From: Bacillota bacterium
Lineage (GTDB): Bacteria; Bacillota; Clostridia; Acetivibrionales; DSM-1351
Direction of reading: 5' to 3'
Length of the DNA: 54,444 nt
Assembly: GCA_023433945.1 (NCBI GenBank)
Contig: JAEYTP010000048.1
Span: forward strand, 1 to 54,444
The notes beneath the pieces were generated by a model. The model made no database searches and was not told where the DNA came from. It saw nothing but the letters and a program-made list of their open reading frames with translations. The translations under genes and the position numbers were made by a program. Below, one piece after another: positions 1 through 8,124 of the stretch; the stretch's first letter is position 1; each line of letters opens with the position of its first letter.

Positions 1-195
1 TTGGTGTGTGGCGTCTGACTCATGCAAGTGGTAATGAAGATCGGGTCTAGCGCAATAGAACACTGTGAACCCCGTCAGGTCCGGAAGGAAGCAGCGGTAA
101 GCGGTAAAGTCTATGTGCCGCTAGAATGCCTGGTCAGAGCTAACTACATGTGTAGCGGTCATATGCTTCTGTCAAAGAAGGGTGTACAGCCTTCA
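1..195 (+). ncRNA. ffs: Signal recognition particle RNA, 5'-truncated by window edge
   Basis: The stretch at 73-106 holds the highly conserved SRP helix 8 tip, including GTCAGGTCCGGAAGGAAGCA. This part binds the Ffh M domain. Flanking segments pair as the long helix 5: TCTGAC at 14-19 with GTCAGA at 133-138, and GTGTG at 4-8 with TACAT at 145-149 using G-U pairs. The missing 5' strand and Alu domain must lie upstream of the window. A GAAGG/CCTTC hairpin at 177-194 followed by AT-rich sequence may mark the 3' end. SRP RNA directly before dnaX is a conserved Firmicutes arrangement. Exact ends are uncertain. Confidence 0.93.
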
Positions 196-274
196 AATAT
201 TTTATATAAAACTCGTTCAAGTTTAATTGGATGGGTTTTATTATTTTACTCGCTGGATCTTATATTAATAACAA

Positions 275-320
275 ATTTTATTAATATAAGTGCTGGAATT
301 TTATTAATATAATAGCAGGA
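275..320. repeat. 23-bp imperfect tandem duplication in SRP RNA-dnaX spacer
   Basis: Two adjacent 23-bp units (275-297 and 298-320) share the core ATTTTATTAATATAA and end in GCTGGA or GCAGGA. A third, poorer copy may precede them. The rest of the 195-480 spacer is very AT-rich, and I see no gene or strong promoter in it, although a dnaX promoter is expected here. Confidence 0.6.
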
Positions 321-480
321 ATTTAATTAACTATGAATAATAATCCTTATATCATCTATCCGTTAGCCCTAATTCAATAACTATTTACTTCAATAAATTA
401 TTATAATAATAGTTTTTGTGGTAAAATATATAAGATAATAATTCATTTTAGATAATACATTTGTAGAAAGGATAGTAGCA

Positions 481-2337
481 ATGTCCTATACGGCGTTATA
501 TAGAAAATGGAGACCTCTTGTTTTTGAAGATGTGGTTGAACAGAGCCATGTAGTCAGAACCTTAAAAAATACAGTTAAAACTGATAGAATTGGGCATGCC
601 TACCTTTTTTGTGGCACAAGGGGTACAGGAAAGACTTCTATGGCAAAGATTTTTGCCCGTGCCATCAACTGTCTTGATCCCAATGATGGTGATCCGTGTA
701 ATAAATGCGAAATCTGTAGAGGAATACTTGAGGATACGGTGCTCGATGTAGTTGAGATAGATGCAGCATCCAATAACAGCGTTGATAATGTGAGAGAAAT
801 ACGAGAAGAGGTAGTATATGCCCCATCTCAATCCCGTTACAAGGTCTACATAATAGACGAGGTACACATGCTTTCTTCAGGTGCTTTTAATGCACTGCTC
901 AAAACACTAGAGGAACCTCCTTCACATGTAGTCTTTATTCTTGCAACTACCGATCCACACAAGTTGCCAGCTACCATATTATCAAGGTGTCAGCGCTTTG
1001 ACTTCAAGAAGATAACACAGGATAGTATTGCTGAACGCATCAAATACATTACAGCTCAAAGCGGATTAAATATAGATGAAGATGCAGCACAGCTTATTGC
1101 TAAGCTAGCAGATGGGGCTATGAGAGATGCTCTTAGTATACTGGATCAGTGCATTGCAGTAGGTGGGAGTGAGATTACACACCAATCAGTGCTCGACATA
1201 GTTGGAATTGTAAGTGATGACTTTATTGCAGACCTTGTTGAAGACATAAAAAACTGTGATGTTGCTGCACTGGTAAAGGACGTTGAGAGTCTTTCTTCAA
1301 ACGGAAGGGATATACTAAAGTTTGCATCTGATCTGGTAATCTATTTTAGGAACTTACTTATATGTAAGCTTAGTGACAATCCTGGTAGTATTATTGAATA
1401 TAGCAAAGAATATGTAGAAAGAATGATCCAACAATCAAAGGCATTTGATAAAACCAGACTAATTGGAATAATTACTGAGTTATCCTCCATGGAGAGTCAG
1501 CTCAAATACGCGCTTAATCAAAGGGTATTTCTAGAAGTAGTGCTTATATCAATAAGCACAGGCAGTTACGGGCAGGGTGAAGGCAATGTTGCTCTTATGG
1601 ACAGAATAGCAAACCTTGAGCAAAGCATGAGAAGCGGATTGGTTGCTACAGTAAATCCAGGTCTTGCAGGGGCTCCATTTACAATGGCTGGCCAATCAGT
1701 ATCAAACCTCGATTCTGCTCAACCCAACCTTGGTGGAGCTAGCCTAAATGTATCTTCTAATCTAGCAGCCAACTCTAATGTAGCGGGGAACTTGAATATA
1801 GCATCTCACTCAAATGTAGCGGGGAATTCTAATATAGCGGGTCACTCGAATGCAGCGGGGAGCACTAATATAGCAGCTAGTATTAATGTAGCTACTGGAA
1901 ATAGCAATAGTGTTGCCAACAGCCAAGATAAGAAAGCTTCATCAAAGAAAAATAAGGCTGAGATTGAGGAACTGCCAGAATGGCCTAAGGTTATTGAGGA
2001 GCTTAGGGGCTTTAGAAGAATGTCATTGGTAGCTTACTTGGCTACAGCGAAGGCGGTTGCTTGGGATGATACCACAATTATGATTATTTTTCCTGACAAT
2101 GCACCTTCTCTAAAAGATAATGTATCCAAGGCAGATAATGCTGAGGTAATAGAAACAATTCTTGGAAAGCTGTTGGGCAGAGCGGTGAGAATCAAGACTA
2201 TAACACAGGGGGATTTTGATGAAATCAGCATGCAAACTGCCCCAAAAGACAAAAAGGAAGATGAAAGCCAGCTGCTGAAATATTCACGGGAAATTGCAGA
2301 TCGGGCAAATGTACCGCTTGATATAATAGAAGAATGA
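481..2337 (+). CDS. dnaX: DNA polymerase III subunits gamma/tau
   Basis: This is the clamp-loader ATPase of the replicative polymerase, 618 aa. The N-terminal AAA+ domain shows Walker A GTRGTGKTS near residue 45, a four-cysteine zinc site (CLDPNDGDPCNKCEIC), Walker B YIIDEVHM and the SRC sensor motif ILSRCQRFDF. Domain III runs to about residue 370. A long low-complexity linker follows, then a short tau-type C-terminal domain (about 495-618). Residues 431-472 of the linker are seven in-frame hexapeptides of the type NSNVAG, encoded by an 18-bp tandem repeat at 1771-1896. The start follows GAAAGGA. It lies downstream of SRP RNA and upstream of ybaB and recR, the usual replication/repair block. 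I found no convincing A-AAA-AAG slippery site for making gamma. Confidence 0.98.
   Translation: MSYTALYRKWRPLVFEDVVEQSHVVRTLKNTVKTDRIGHAYLFCGTRGTGKTSMAKIFARAINCLDPNDGDPCNKCEICRGILEDTVLDVVEIDAASNNSVDNVREIREEVVYAPSQSRYKVYIIDEVHMLSSGAFNALLKTLEEPPSHVVFILATTDPHKLPATILSRCQRFDFKKITQDSIAERIKYITAQSGLNIDEDAAQLIAKLADGAMRDALSILDQCIAVGGSEITHQSVLDIVGIVSDDFIADLVEDIKNCDVAALVKDVESLSSNGRDILKFASDLVIYFRNLLICKLSDNPGSIIEYSKEYVERMIQQSKAFDKTRLIGIITELSSMESQLKYALNQRVFLEVVLISISTGSYGQGEGNVALMDRIANLEQSMRSGLVATVNPGLAGAPFTMAGQSVSNLDSAQPNLGGASLNVSSNLAANSNVAGNLNIASHSNVAGNSNIAGHSNAAGSTNIAASINVATGNSNSVANSQDKKASSKKNKAEIEELPEWPKVIEELRGFRRMSLVAYLATAKAVAWDDTTIMIIFPDNAPSLKDNVSKADNAEVIETILGKLLGRAVRIKTITQGDFDEISMQTAPKDKKEDESQLLKYSREIADRANVPLDIIEE
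1771..1896 (+). repeat. 18-bp in-frame minisatellite within dnaX linker
   Basis: Seven contiguous 18-bp units encode NSNVAG, NLNIAS, HSNVAG, NSNIAG, HSNAAG, STNIAA and SINVAT. The units differ at several bases but keep period and frame. They lie in the flexible linker between domain III and the C-terminal domain. Confidence 0.95.
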
Positions 2338-2436
2338 TATATAATATTATTGGATTTAAATCGGTTTTGATTAGTTTTATTAACACAAAGCCGATTATTA
2401 ATATAAAAAATATACCTATATAGGAGGAACTATAAA

Positions 2437-2796
2437 ATGGCTAGAGGTGGATTTCCAGGAGGCGGCTTCGGCGGCGGCGGTCTAGGTAATATGAACAACC
2501 TTATGAAGCAAGCTCAAAAAATGCAGAAGGATATGGAAAAGGCTCAACAGGAACTTGAGAACAAGACGGTTGAAGTTTCAGTAGGTGGCGGTGCTATTAC
2601 TATCGTGGCTACTGCAAAGAAAGAAATTAAAGAAATAGTTATTAAGCCGGAAGTTGTTGACCCTGATGACGTAGAAATGCTACAGGATCTAATATTGACA
2701 GGCGTTAATGAAGCACTGAGAAAGGCCGACGAAGTAGCAGGTGCTGAAATGAATAAGATTACTGGTGGATTAGGTGGACTTCCAGGTCTATTCTAA
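2437..2796 (+). CDS. ybaB: YbaB/EbfC family nucleoid-associated protein
   Basis: A 119-aa DNA-binding protein of the YbaB/EbfC family, whose dimers bind duplex DNA and coat the nucleoid. The N-terminus is unusually glycine-rich (GGFPGGGFGGGGLGNMNNL). The conserved helix rich in K, Q, M and E follows (MKQAQKMQKDMEKAQQEL), then the VEVSVGGGAITI strand. An AGGAGG site lies close upstream. It sits between dnaX and recR, its near-universal position, and is probably co-transcribed with them. Confidence 0.96.
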   Translation: MARGGFPGGGFGGGGLGNMNNLMKQAQKMQKDMEKAQQELENKTVEVSVGGGAITIVATAKKEIKEIVIKPEVVDPDDVEMLQDLILTGVNEALRKADEVAGAEMNKITGGLGGLPGLF

Positions 2797-2844
2797 TTTA
2801 TATAATATTAGGCGGTCAAAATCAGGTTTATAGAGGAGAACAAA

Positions 2845-3444
2845 ATGAGTTATTATGCAGTTCCTGTTGCAAGGCTGGTTGAGGAATTTCAGAAACTGCC
2901 TGGCATAGGTCATAAAACAGCCCAGAGATTGGCTTTTCATGTGCTTAATATGCCAATGGAAAAAGTGCAGGGGCTGTCGGCTGCAATTCTTGAAGCGAAA
3001 CAGAAGACAAGATACTGTTCTGTTTGCAGTAATCTTACAGACGTTGATCCTTGTCCTCTATGCAGTGGTGCATCTAGGGACAAGACAGCTATTTGTGTTG
3101 TGCAGGATCCTAGAGATGTTGTTGCAATGGAAAGAATGAGAGAGTTCAAGGGGCTATACCATGTGCTGCATGGAGCAATCTCTCCAATGGAGGGAATAGG
3201 ACCGGAGGACATCAAGATAAGAGAGTTGCTTAGAAGACTTGGTTCTGGAGATATCAAAGAGGTAATATTAGCTACAAATCCCAACATAGAAGGTGAAGCT
3301 ACCGCAATGTATATTTCAAAGCTGATTAAGCCTTTGGGAATAAAGGTTACAAGAATTGCCCATGGGATTCCTGTTGGCGGTGACTTAGAGTATGCCGATG
3401 AAGTAACATTGGCCAAGGCTCTTGAAGGAAGACGTGAACTTTAG
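2845..3444 (+). CDS. recR: Recombination mediator protein RecR
   Basis: RecR (199 aa) works with RecF and RecO to load RecA at gaps. Visible are the N-terminal helix-hairpin-helix (LPGIGHKTAQRLAFH), the zinc finger CSVCSNLTDVDPCPLC and the Toprim domain beginning VVQDPRDVVAMER, ending with the GIPVGGDLEYADEVTLAKAL segment. Length is standard. It is the last gene of the dnaX-ybaB-recR group, and a stem-loop at 3501-3546 follows it. Confidence 0.98.
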   Translation: MSYYAVPVARLVEEFQKLPGIGHKTAQRLAFHVLNMPMEKVQGLSAAILEAKQKTRYCSVCSNLTDVDPCPLCSGASRDKTAICVVQDPRDVVAMERMREFKGLYHVLHGAISPMEGIGPEDIKIRELLRRLGSGDIKEVILATNPNIEGEATAMYISKLIKPLGIKVTRIAHGIPVGGDLEYADEVTLAKALEGRREL

Positions 3445-3500
3445 TTTTAAGGTTTGCAGACAAAAGAGCGTTATTTATAAGGATAATATAAGTATGGATT

Positions 3501-3546
3501 AAGCCAAGGATGAATTTATGAGTTTTGCAAATTTGCCTTGGCTTTT
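3501..3546 (+). terminator. Probable terminator hairpin after recR
   Basis: AAGCCAAGG (3501-3509) pairs perfectly with CCTTGGCTT (3536-3544), followed by TT. The loop is long (26 nt) and the T-run short, so termination may be weak. The hairpin covers the first possible ATG (3518) of the next gene, which argues for that gene starting at 3560. Confidence 0.5.
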
Positions 3547-3559
3547 AAATGAGGTGTAC

Positions 3560-4162
3560 ATGCTATCAAAAAATAAGGGACGATTAGAGATTTCTAAAAC
3601 AGGCAACAAAGATTTATCAACTCCAGATTTCTTGATTAGTTATAGGAAGTTGTCTGACAACTTGAGGGATGAAAGCTATAAAGTCATCAATAAGCTAGCA
3701 GGGGACAATGGCATTATACTTCATATGTGCAGTGCATTGTTTAGTTGTCAAGAGAATGCTCGAGCAGATATTGCTCTTAAGTTTATAGCTGATTTGAAGA
3801 GCTATGACCTCCAATACAGGTACAAGAAAATGCCATCCTCTAATACTTCCTTTACAAGTAAATTATTCAGCTTTGGAAGAAATCAGGATGATGTACATGA
3901 TGTGCTTGTATACATATCTAATAGCTTGTGGAAGGATGAAGGCTTCAGAAGCAAACTTCCTACACAGGGCTTGAAGCATTATATTTTGAAGCCCGAAATA
4001 GACGCGCAAGACATTGTTGAAAAAATGTATAACGGATACATATTAGAGCATGAATACGAGGAGTTTAGCAGTTTTGCTGTTTTTGATGTCAGCTGCTTTG
4101 GAAATATGGGAGTTTTCAAGAAAAATATAAGCCTTGAAGAGATTAAACAACTATTAGAATGA
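3560..4162 (+). CDS. Uncharacterised 200-aa protein
   Basis: I do not recognise the family. The protein looks soluble: no signal peptide or membrane segment is visible. It has a mixed, charged composition. An ATG at 3518 is in frame but lies within the recR terminator hairpin. The ATG at 3560 follows GAGGTG at suitable distance and is preferred. Its C-terminal part (FAVFDVSCFGNMGVFKK then LEEIKQLLE) looks like a folded alpha/beta domain. The last codons and stop form part of the first degenerate unit of the 26-bp repeat array that follows. Confidence 0.75.
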   Translation: MLSKNKGRLEISKTGNKDLSTPDFLISYRKLSDNLRDESYKVINKLAGDNGIILHMCSALFSCQENARADIALKFIADLKSYDLQYRYKKMPSSNTSFTSKLFSFGRNQDDVHDVLVYISNSLWKDEGFRSKLPTQGLKHYILKPEIDAQDIVEKMYNGYILEHEYEEFSSFAVFDVSCFGNMGVFKKNISLEEIKQLLE

Positions 4163-4200
4163 TATTAGACAAATATTTTAATGATGTTAAGCAAATTATT

Positions 4201-4408
4201 AGTATGATGATACTAAATAGATTAATAGTATAATGATGTTAAACAAATTTATAGTATGATGATGCTAAACAGATTATTCGTATGATGATACTAAATAGAT
4301 TAATAGTATAATGATGTTAAACAAATTTATAGTATGATGATGCTAAACAGATTAATAGTATGATGATGTTAAATAGATTAATAGTATGATGATGCTAAAC
4401 AAATTTAT
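4201..4408. repeat. 26-bp tandem repeat array, eight clear units
   Basis: Eight contiguous 26-bp units with core TATGATGATGCTAAACA. Two degenerate units upstream (about 4154-4200) extend it back over the stop codon of the preceding gene. Units 1-3 (4201-4278) recur almost exactly as units 4-6 (4279-4356), a higher-order 78-bp duplication. There are no spacers. The remainder of the gap to 4571 is AT-rich with no feature I can name. Confidence 0.95.
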
Positions 4409-4571
4409 AGAAAGCAGTTATACACTAAATGGATTTAAGGTAAATTGTGCATTAGAATGTAACATTAAATTCTCTTATGGATAATATCTCATAAATATAT
4501 ATATAAATACATAAATTAATATCTGATTAACAGCGGGACAAAAGTCAAGGTCCCTTTTTGGAGGAATTGTT

Positions 4572-5867
4572 TTGTTGGTCAAAGTATTACTTTTGTTGGT
4601 TTTAGTAATAATAAATGCTTTCTTTGCAGCTTCTGAGGTAGCACTTATATCACTTAATGATAAATTGATAAAAAGGCAAGCAGAGGAAGGCGATAAAAAA
4701 GCCCAAAAACTATACAATTTGTTAAGCGAGCCCAGTAGATTTCTGGCTACTATTCAGATTGGGATTACCCTTGCAGGCTTTTTAGCAAGTGCTATTGCAG
4801 CCGAAAGCTTCGCTGACGAATTAGTTATACTCTTACTCCAAGCGGGAGTACCTGTTTCAGAGGGTGTTTTGAGTAGTGTTTCACTGGTAGTAATCACAAT
4901 TATACTTTCATATTTTACTCTAGTATTCGGTGAATTGTTGCCCAAGCGAATAGCTATGCGTTATAGTTCTGCTATTTCTAACTTTGCGGTTGGACCAATA
5001 ATTTTACTTTCAAAAATAACCAGCCCATTCGTTAAGTTCCTAACGGCCTCAACAAACCTTTTTATTAAGTTGCTTGGGGGAAATCCTTCTGATGAAGCTC
5101 AGGAGAACGTGACAGAAGAAGAAATAAGAATGATGATGGATGTTGGTGAAGAAAAGGGTGTTATTCAAGAAATCGAAAAGGAAATGATAGATAACATTTT
5201 CGATTTCGATGAAAAAACTGTTTCCGAAATCATGACCCATAGAATTAATATCATTGGCTTGCCGGTAGAGGCTACGTTTGATGAGGTTATCAATATTATG
5301 AACAGGGAAAAGTACACCAGAGTCCCCGTATATAAGAAGACTATTGATAACATTGTAGGATTATTGCATGTAAAGGATCTGCTGCAATTTCTTCATAACA
5401 AGGGAGAAAGCTTTAATTTGGAGGATATTATCAGGACCCCTTATTTTGTACCCGAGTCAAAAAAGACAAATGAGCTTTTTGAAGAACTGCAGAAGAATAA
5501 GGTTCAACTTGCAGTCGTAATTGATGAGTATGGTGGCACTGCAGGCATTGTAACGATGGAGGACCTACTGGAGGAAATCGTTGGGAATATTTTTGATGAA
5601 TACGATATAGAACAACACGAGGTAGAGTTCCTAGACAATGATACTTTTCTGTTTGATGGCTCAATAAGTCTGGGCAGGGTGGCTGAAATATTAGACTCAA
5701 AGCTACCGGTTGATGAATATGATACCTTAGGTGGATTTATTACCGGTCAACTCGGAAGAATTCCTGAGGATGGAGAGCATCCTGAAATTGAATATGAAAA
5801 CATGGTGTTCAAGGTTTTAGATAGCAGAGAGAAGAGAATAGTAAAGGTAAAGGGATGTAAGACATAA
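4572..5867 (+). CDS. CNNM/CorC family transmembrane protein (hemolysin-related)
   Basis: A 431-aa membrane protein of the DUF21-CBS-CorC_HlyC family, known for magnesium or cobalt efflux and often annotated as hemolysin. The order is an N-terminal DUF21 domain with about four membrane segments (AFFAASEVALISLNDKLIKR near the start), a CBS pair (about 205-335, with MTHRINIIGLP and DEYGGTAGIVTMEDLLEEIVG), and a C-terminal CorC/HlyC domain (about 350-431, FDGSISLGRVAEIL). The start is TTG, seven bases after GGAGG (4560-4564). The actual ion is not determinable from sequence. A terminator follows at 5946. Confidence 0.92.
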   Translation: MLVKVLLLLVLVIINAFFAASEVALISLNDKLIKRQAEEGDKKAQKLYNLLSEPSRFLATIQIGITLAGFLASAIAAESFADELVILLLQAGVPVSEGVLSSVSLVVITIILSYFTLVFGELLPKRIAMRYSSAISNFAVGPIILLSKITSPFVKFLTASTNLFIKLLGGNPSDEAQENVTEEEIRMMMDVGEEKGVIQEIEKEMIDNIFDFDEKTVSEIMTHRINIIGLPVEATFDEVINIMNREKYTRVPVYKKTIDNIVGLLHVKDLLQFLHNKGESFNLEDIIRTPYFVPESKKTNELFEELQKNKVQLAVVIDEYGGTAGIVTMEDLLEEIVGNIFDEYDIEQHEVEFLDNDTFLFDGSISLGRVAEILDSKLPVDEYDTLGGFITGQLGRIPEDGEHPEIEYENMVFKVLDSREKRIVKVKGCKT

Positions 5868-5945
5868 ATATGTAGTTCTTATTAAATATTGTGAATAGTG
5901 CAATGTAGGAATTTAATATATAGAATTAGTATTATAAATATCCAA

Positions 5946-5967
5946 GGGGCTGAAAGGCCTCTTTTTT
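5946..5967 (+). terminator. Rho-independent terminator
   Basis: GGGGCT-GAAA-GGCCTC forms a six-pair stem with a GAAA tetraloop (5946-5961), followed by six T. It ends the CNNM gene transcript. The spacer to 6164 otherwise holds only the promoter at 6053-6081. Confidence 0.88.
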
Positions 5968-6052
5968 ATTTTTGTTTTAGTGCATAATTAAATTATTTAA
6001 TATACATATTAATAAAATTAATAAAAAACTTAAAAATATTTATAAAAATGTA

Positions 6053-6081
6053 TTGACATATTTTTCTTTTTGGAATAGTAT
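6053..6081 (+). promoter_or_regulatory. Sigma-A type promoter of the DUF2089 operon
   Basis: A consensus -35 TTGACA (6053-6058), a 17-nt spacer and a -10 TAGTAT (6076-6081), about 84 bp before the start codon. Confidence 0.75.
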
Positions 6082-6164
6082 ATAAATGTAAGGTTAATAA
6101 TATTAAGAATAAACTTAAGAAAATTAATATAACTAGTAAAAATTTTAATCAAGAGGTGATTTGA

Positions 6165-6533
6165 ATGGCAAGAGAAGCGATGGGTAAATGCCCGGTTTGC
6201 GGAAATGAAACGGAAGTAACAAGAATTACCTGCCATAGTTGTGACACTGTTATAGAAGGACATTTTAATCTATGTAAATTCTGTAAGCTAACGGCAGAGC
6301 AAAGAAACTTTATCGACGTCTTTATTAAATGCAGAGGGAACATCAAGGAAGTTGAAAAAGAATTAGGAGTTTCCTATCCTACAGTAAAAAACAAACTAGA
6401 GGATGTTGCTACTGCACTAGGTCACAAGGGTGAACCAGAACCAGTAGTACCAGGAAAGAGCAAGGAGATACTGGATAAGTTGAACTCAGGAGAGATTACT
6501 GTAGAAGAAGCATTGGCCCAGATGAGAGAATAA
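6165..6533 (+). CDS. DUF2089 zinc-ribbon/HTH protein
   Basis: A 122-aa protein matching DUF2089. Three cysteine pairs (C9/C12, C23/C26, C37/C40) form zinc-ribbon-like metal sites. A helix-turn-helix-like stretch follows (GNIKEVEKELGVSYPTVKNK, about 58-77). The C-terminus holds EILDKLNSGEITVEEALAQM. Family members are presumed transcription factors. That C-terminal motif resembles the N-terminus of the protein encoded next, suggesting the two interact (inference). GAGGTG precedes the ATG. The next gene starts 33 bp later, so this is a two-gene operon. Confidence 0.9.
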   Translation: MAREAMGKCPVCGNETEVTRITCHSCDTVIEGHFNLCKFCKLTAEQRNFIDVFIKCRGNIKEVEKELGVSYPTVKNKLEDVATALGHKGEPEPVVPGKSKEILDKLNSGEITVEEALAQMRE

Positions 6534-6566
6534 TGTGATTTATAAATTGAAAGGTGGTAAGACGAC

Positions 6567-7772
6567 ATGTCCATAAATGAAGAAAGAATGTTAATATTAA
6601 AAATGCTTGAGGATAAGAAAATATCTTCAGAAGAGGCTGCAAAGCTATTAGCAGCATTATCAGAAAGCGAAAGCAATAACCAGGAAGCTCAGGGCCCCAA
6701 AAAAGGACCAAAATCTACTAATGGTTTTGCTGACGAAGCAGCAAAAGTTAGAGATAGAGTTAACGACTGGAAGAAGAACTTCCAACAATCATACAACCAA
6801 AAAGACTTTGATAACATGATAGATGATTTCGCAAATAAGGCAGAAAAGATTGGTAAGAATGTTGCGGCAACAACCTTTGGAGTTGTTGATAAGGTTATTG
6901 ACTATGTAGGAAGCTTTGTAGACACCAATTCCTTCAATATTTTTGGAAGCTACCAGGCTGTAACAAAGACCTTTGAAGCTATCCCTCAAGAGGGAACAAA
7001 TCTCGAGATTTTTGGATCTAATGGAACGGTATCTATCAAAAAACATTTAGAGCCTAAGATTATAGTCGTTACAAGGATCAGGAGCTCAAGTCCAAATGGG
7101 GAAGGTATTGTTTCGTTTGAGAATACACCTGAAACAATTGCTGTTAGACTGGCAACAACTGCTTTGAACTCCAGTGTTTCACACGAAGTTTTTATCCCTG
7201 AAAGCAAGTTTGGCATTATTAAAATAGCAAACTCAAATGGAAAGATATACGTAGAGGATGCTGTTGCACAAGAGCTTAGTGCAAGCACAAAAAATGGCCA
7301 TATTGAATTAATGGGTGTGCATGCGGACAAAATCTTCGCGGATACCAAGAATGCTAAAATTCAGCTTAGCTATATTATAGGTGAAAAGATTGATATCAAT
7401 ACTAGTAACGCAGTTGTTGATGTTAAGCATATCAAGGCATGTGACATTAACGCTATCACCATAAATGGACGCATTAATATTGAGAATGCACAGAATATTG
7501 ACTGCAACGCTCTGAACTTATACCTAAAGACATCAAATGGCGGCATCAAGGTTAATATGAATGATATGGAAAACAGAGCGTACAAGGTTAAGGCTCGTGC
7601 TAGCAATGGAAACATCAACCTACTTATTCCTGATATACTATATCATAACATTGACAGAAAAGGTCCTGTTGGAAGCTTTGTAGAAGCAGAAAGTAAGGGC
7701 TTCGATACAGCAGAAAGTAAAGTAACAATTTCAGCTGAAACAGTAAATGGCCAGATTGAGGTAGTAAAATAA
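6567..7772 (+). CDS. DUF4097 beta-rich protein with YvlB/LiaX-like N-terminus
   Basis: A 401-aa protein. Residues 1-32 carry the short helical motif LKMLEDKKISSEEAAKLL seen at the N-terminus of YvlB/LiaX-type envelope-stress proteins. A coiled, charged region follows (about 45-110). From about 135 a DUF4097 repetitive beta-solenoid-like domain runs to the end, with recurring SNG/TNG-type turns (SNGTVSIKK, SNGKIYVED, KNGHIELMG, INGRINIEN, SNGGIKVN, SNGNINLL, VNGQIEV). No signal peptide is visible. The GG-rich site before ATG and a strong terminator at 7812 define the operon end. An envelope-stress role is inferred from LiaX, not shown here. Confidence 0.87.
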   Translation: MSINEERMLILKMLEDKKISSEEAAKLLAALSESESNNQEAQGPKKGPKSTNGFADEAAKVRDRVNDWKKNFQQSYNQKDFDNMIDDFANKAEKIGKNVAATTFGVVDKVIDYVGSFVDTNSFNIFGSYQAVTKTFEAIPQEGTNLEIFGSNGTVSIKKHLEPKIIVVTRIRSSSPNGEGIVSFENTPETIAVRLATTALNSSVSHEVFIPESKFGIIKIANSNGKIYVEDAVAQELSASTKNGHIELMGVHADKIFADTKNAKIQLSYIIGEKIDINTSNAVVDVKHIKACDINAITINGRINIENAQNIDCNALNLYLKTSNGGIKVNMNDMENRAYKVKARASNGNINLLIPDILYHNIDRKGPVGSFVEAESKGFDTAESKVTISAETVNGQIEVVK

Positions 7773-7811
7773 GCATACGTGATTTAATTTTATATATAGA
7801 AATGAGCTAAA

Positions 7812-7860
7812 GGTATTGGAAGGCAAGTTTGTTCGTTCTTGCTTTCCAATATCCTTTTCT
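7812..7860 (+). terminator. Strong terminator hairpin
   Basis: GGTATTGGAAGGCAAG pairs with CTTGCTTTCCAATATCC with one wobble and one offset base, followed by TTTTCTTT. The right arm is partly repeated just downstream (TTTTCCAATAGCCTTTTCT, 7864-7882). It ends the DUF2089/DUF4097 operon. The rest of the spacer to 8124 is AT-rich, with one promoter candidate at 7987. Confidence 0.85.
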
Positions 7861-7986
7861 TTGTTTTCCAATAGCCTTTTCTGCTGTTTATAGGGTATAT
7901 CATAAACGGATAACTGTTATACTGTTAAATAGTAGGTATGCAGGCGAATTTTCTTTATTTTGCATCTATCTAAAAAACTATTTCAA

Positions 7987-7995
7987 TGTTATAAT
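7987..7995 (+). promoter_or_regulatory. Candidate extended -10 promoter for prfA
   Basis: TGTTATAAT fits an extended -10 (TG-n-TATAAT). No good -35 is seen 17 bp upstream. It lies 130 bp before the prfA start. Confidence 0.4.
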
Positions 7996-8124
7996 ACTAA
8001 TACTAATTTGCAATAGAAAAGTAATAATTCATAGCTTTAATTAGCCATGATTATTTTTTTGGTGCATTAATAATTTGCTATTTAGGCAAAATTACAATAT
8101 TAAGGTTTTATTTGAGGTGTAGGA

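Noticed and set aside
22..312. 96-codon open frame over the SRP RNA
   Set aside because: It lies across a conserved structural RNA and has no ribosome binding site.
1930..1980. Programmed frameshift site in dnaX
   Set aside because: A-rich codons occur (AAG AAA AAT) but no proper X-XXY-YYZ slippery heptamer with a downstream hairpin in the right frame was found.
4201..4408. Possible CRISPR array
   Set aside because: The 26-bp units are directly contiguous, with no unique spacers and no cas genes; it is a minisatellite. The same applies to 9236-9350 and 23168-23350.
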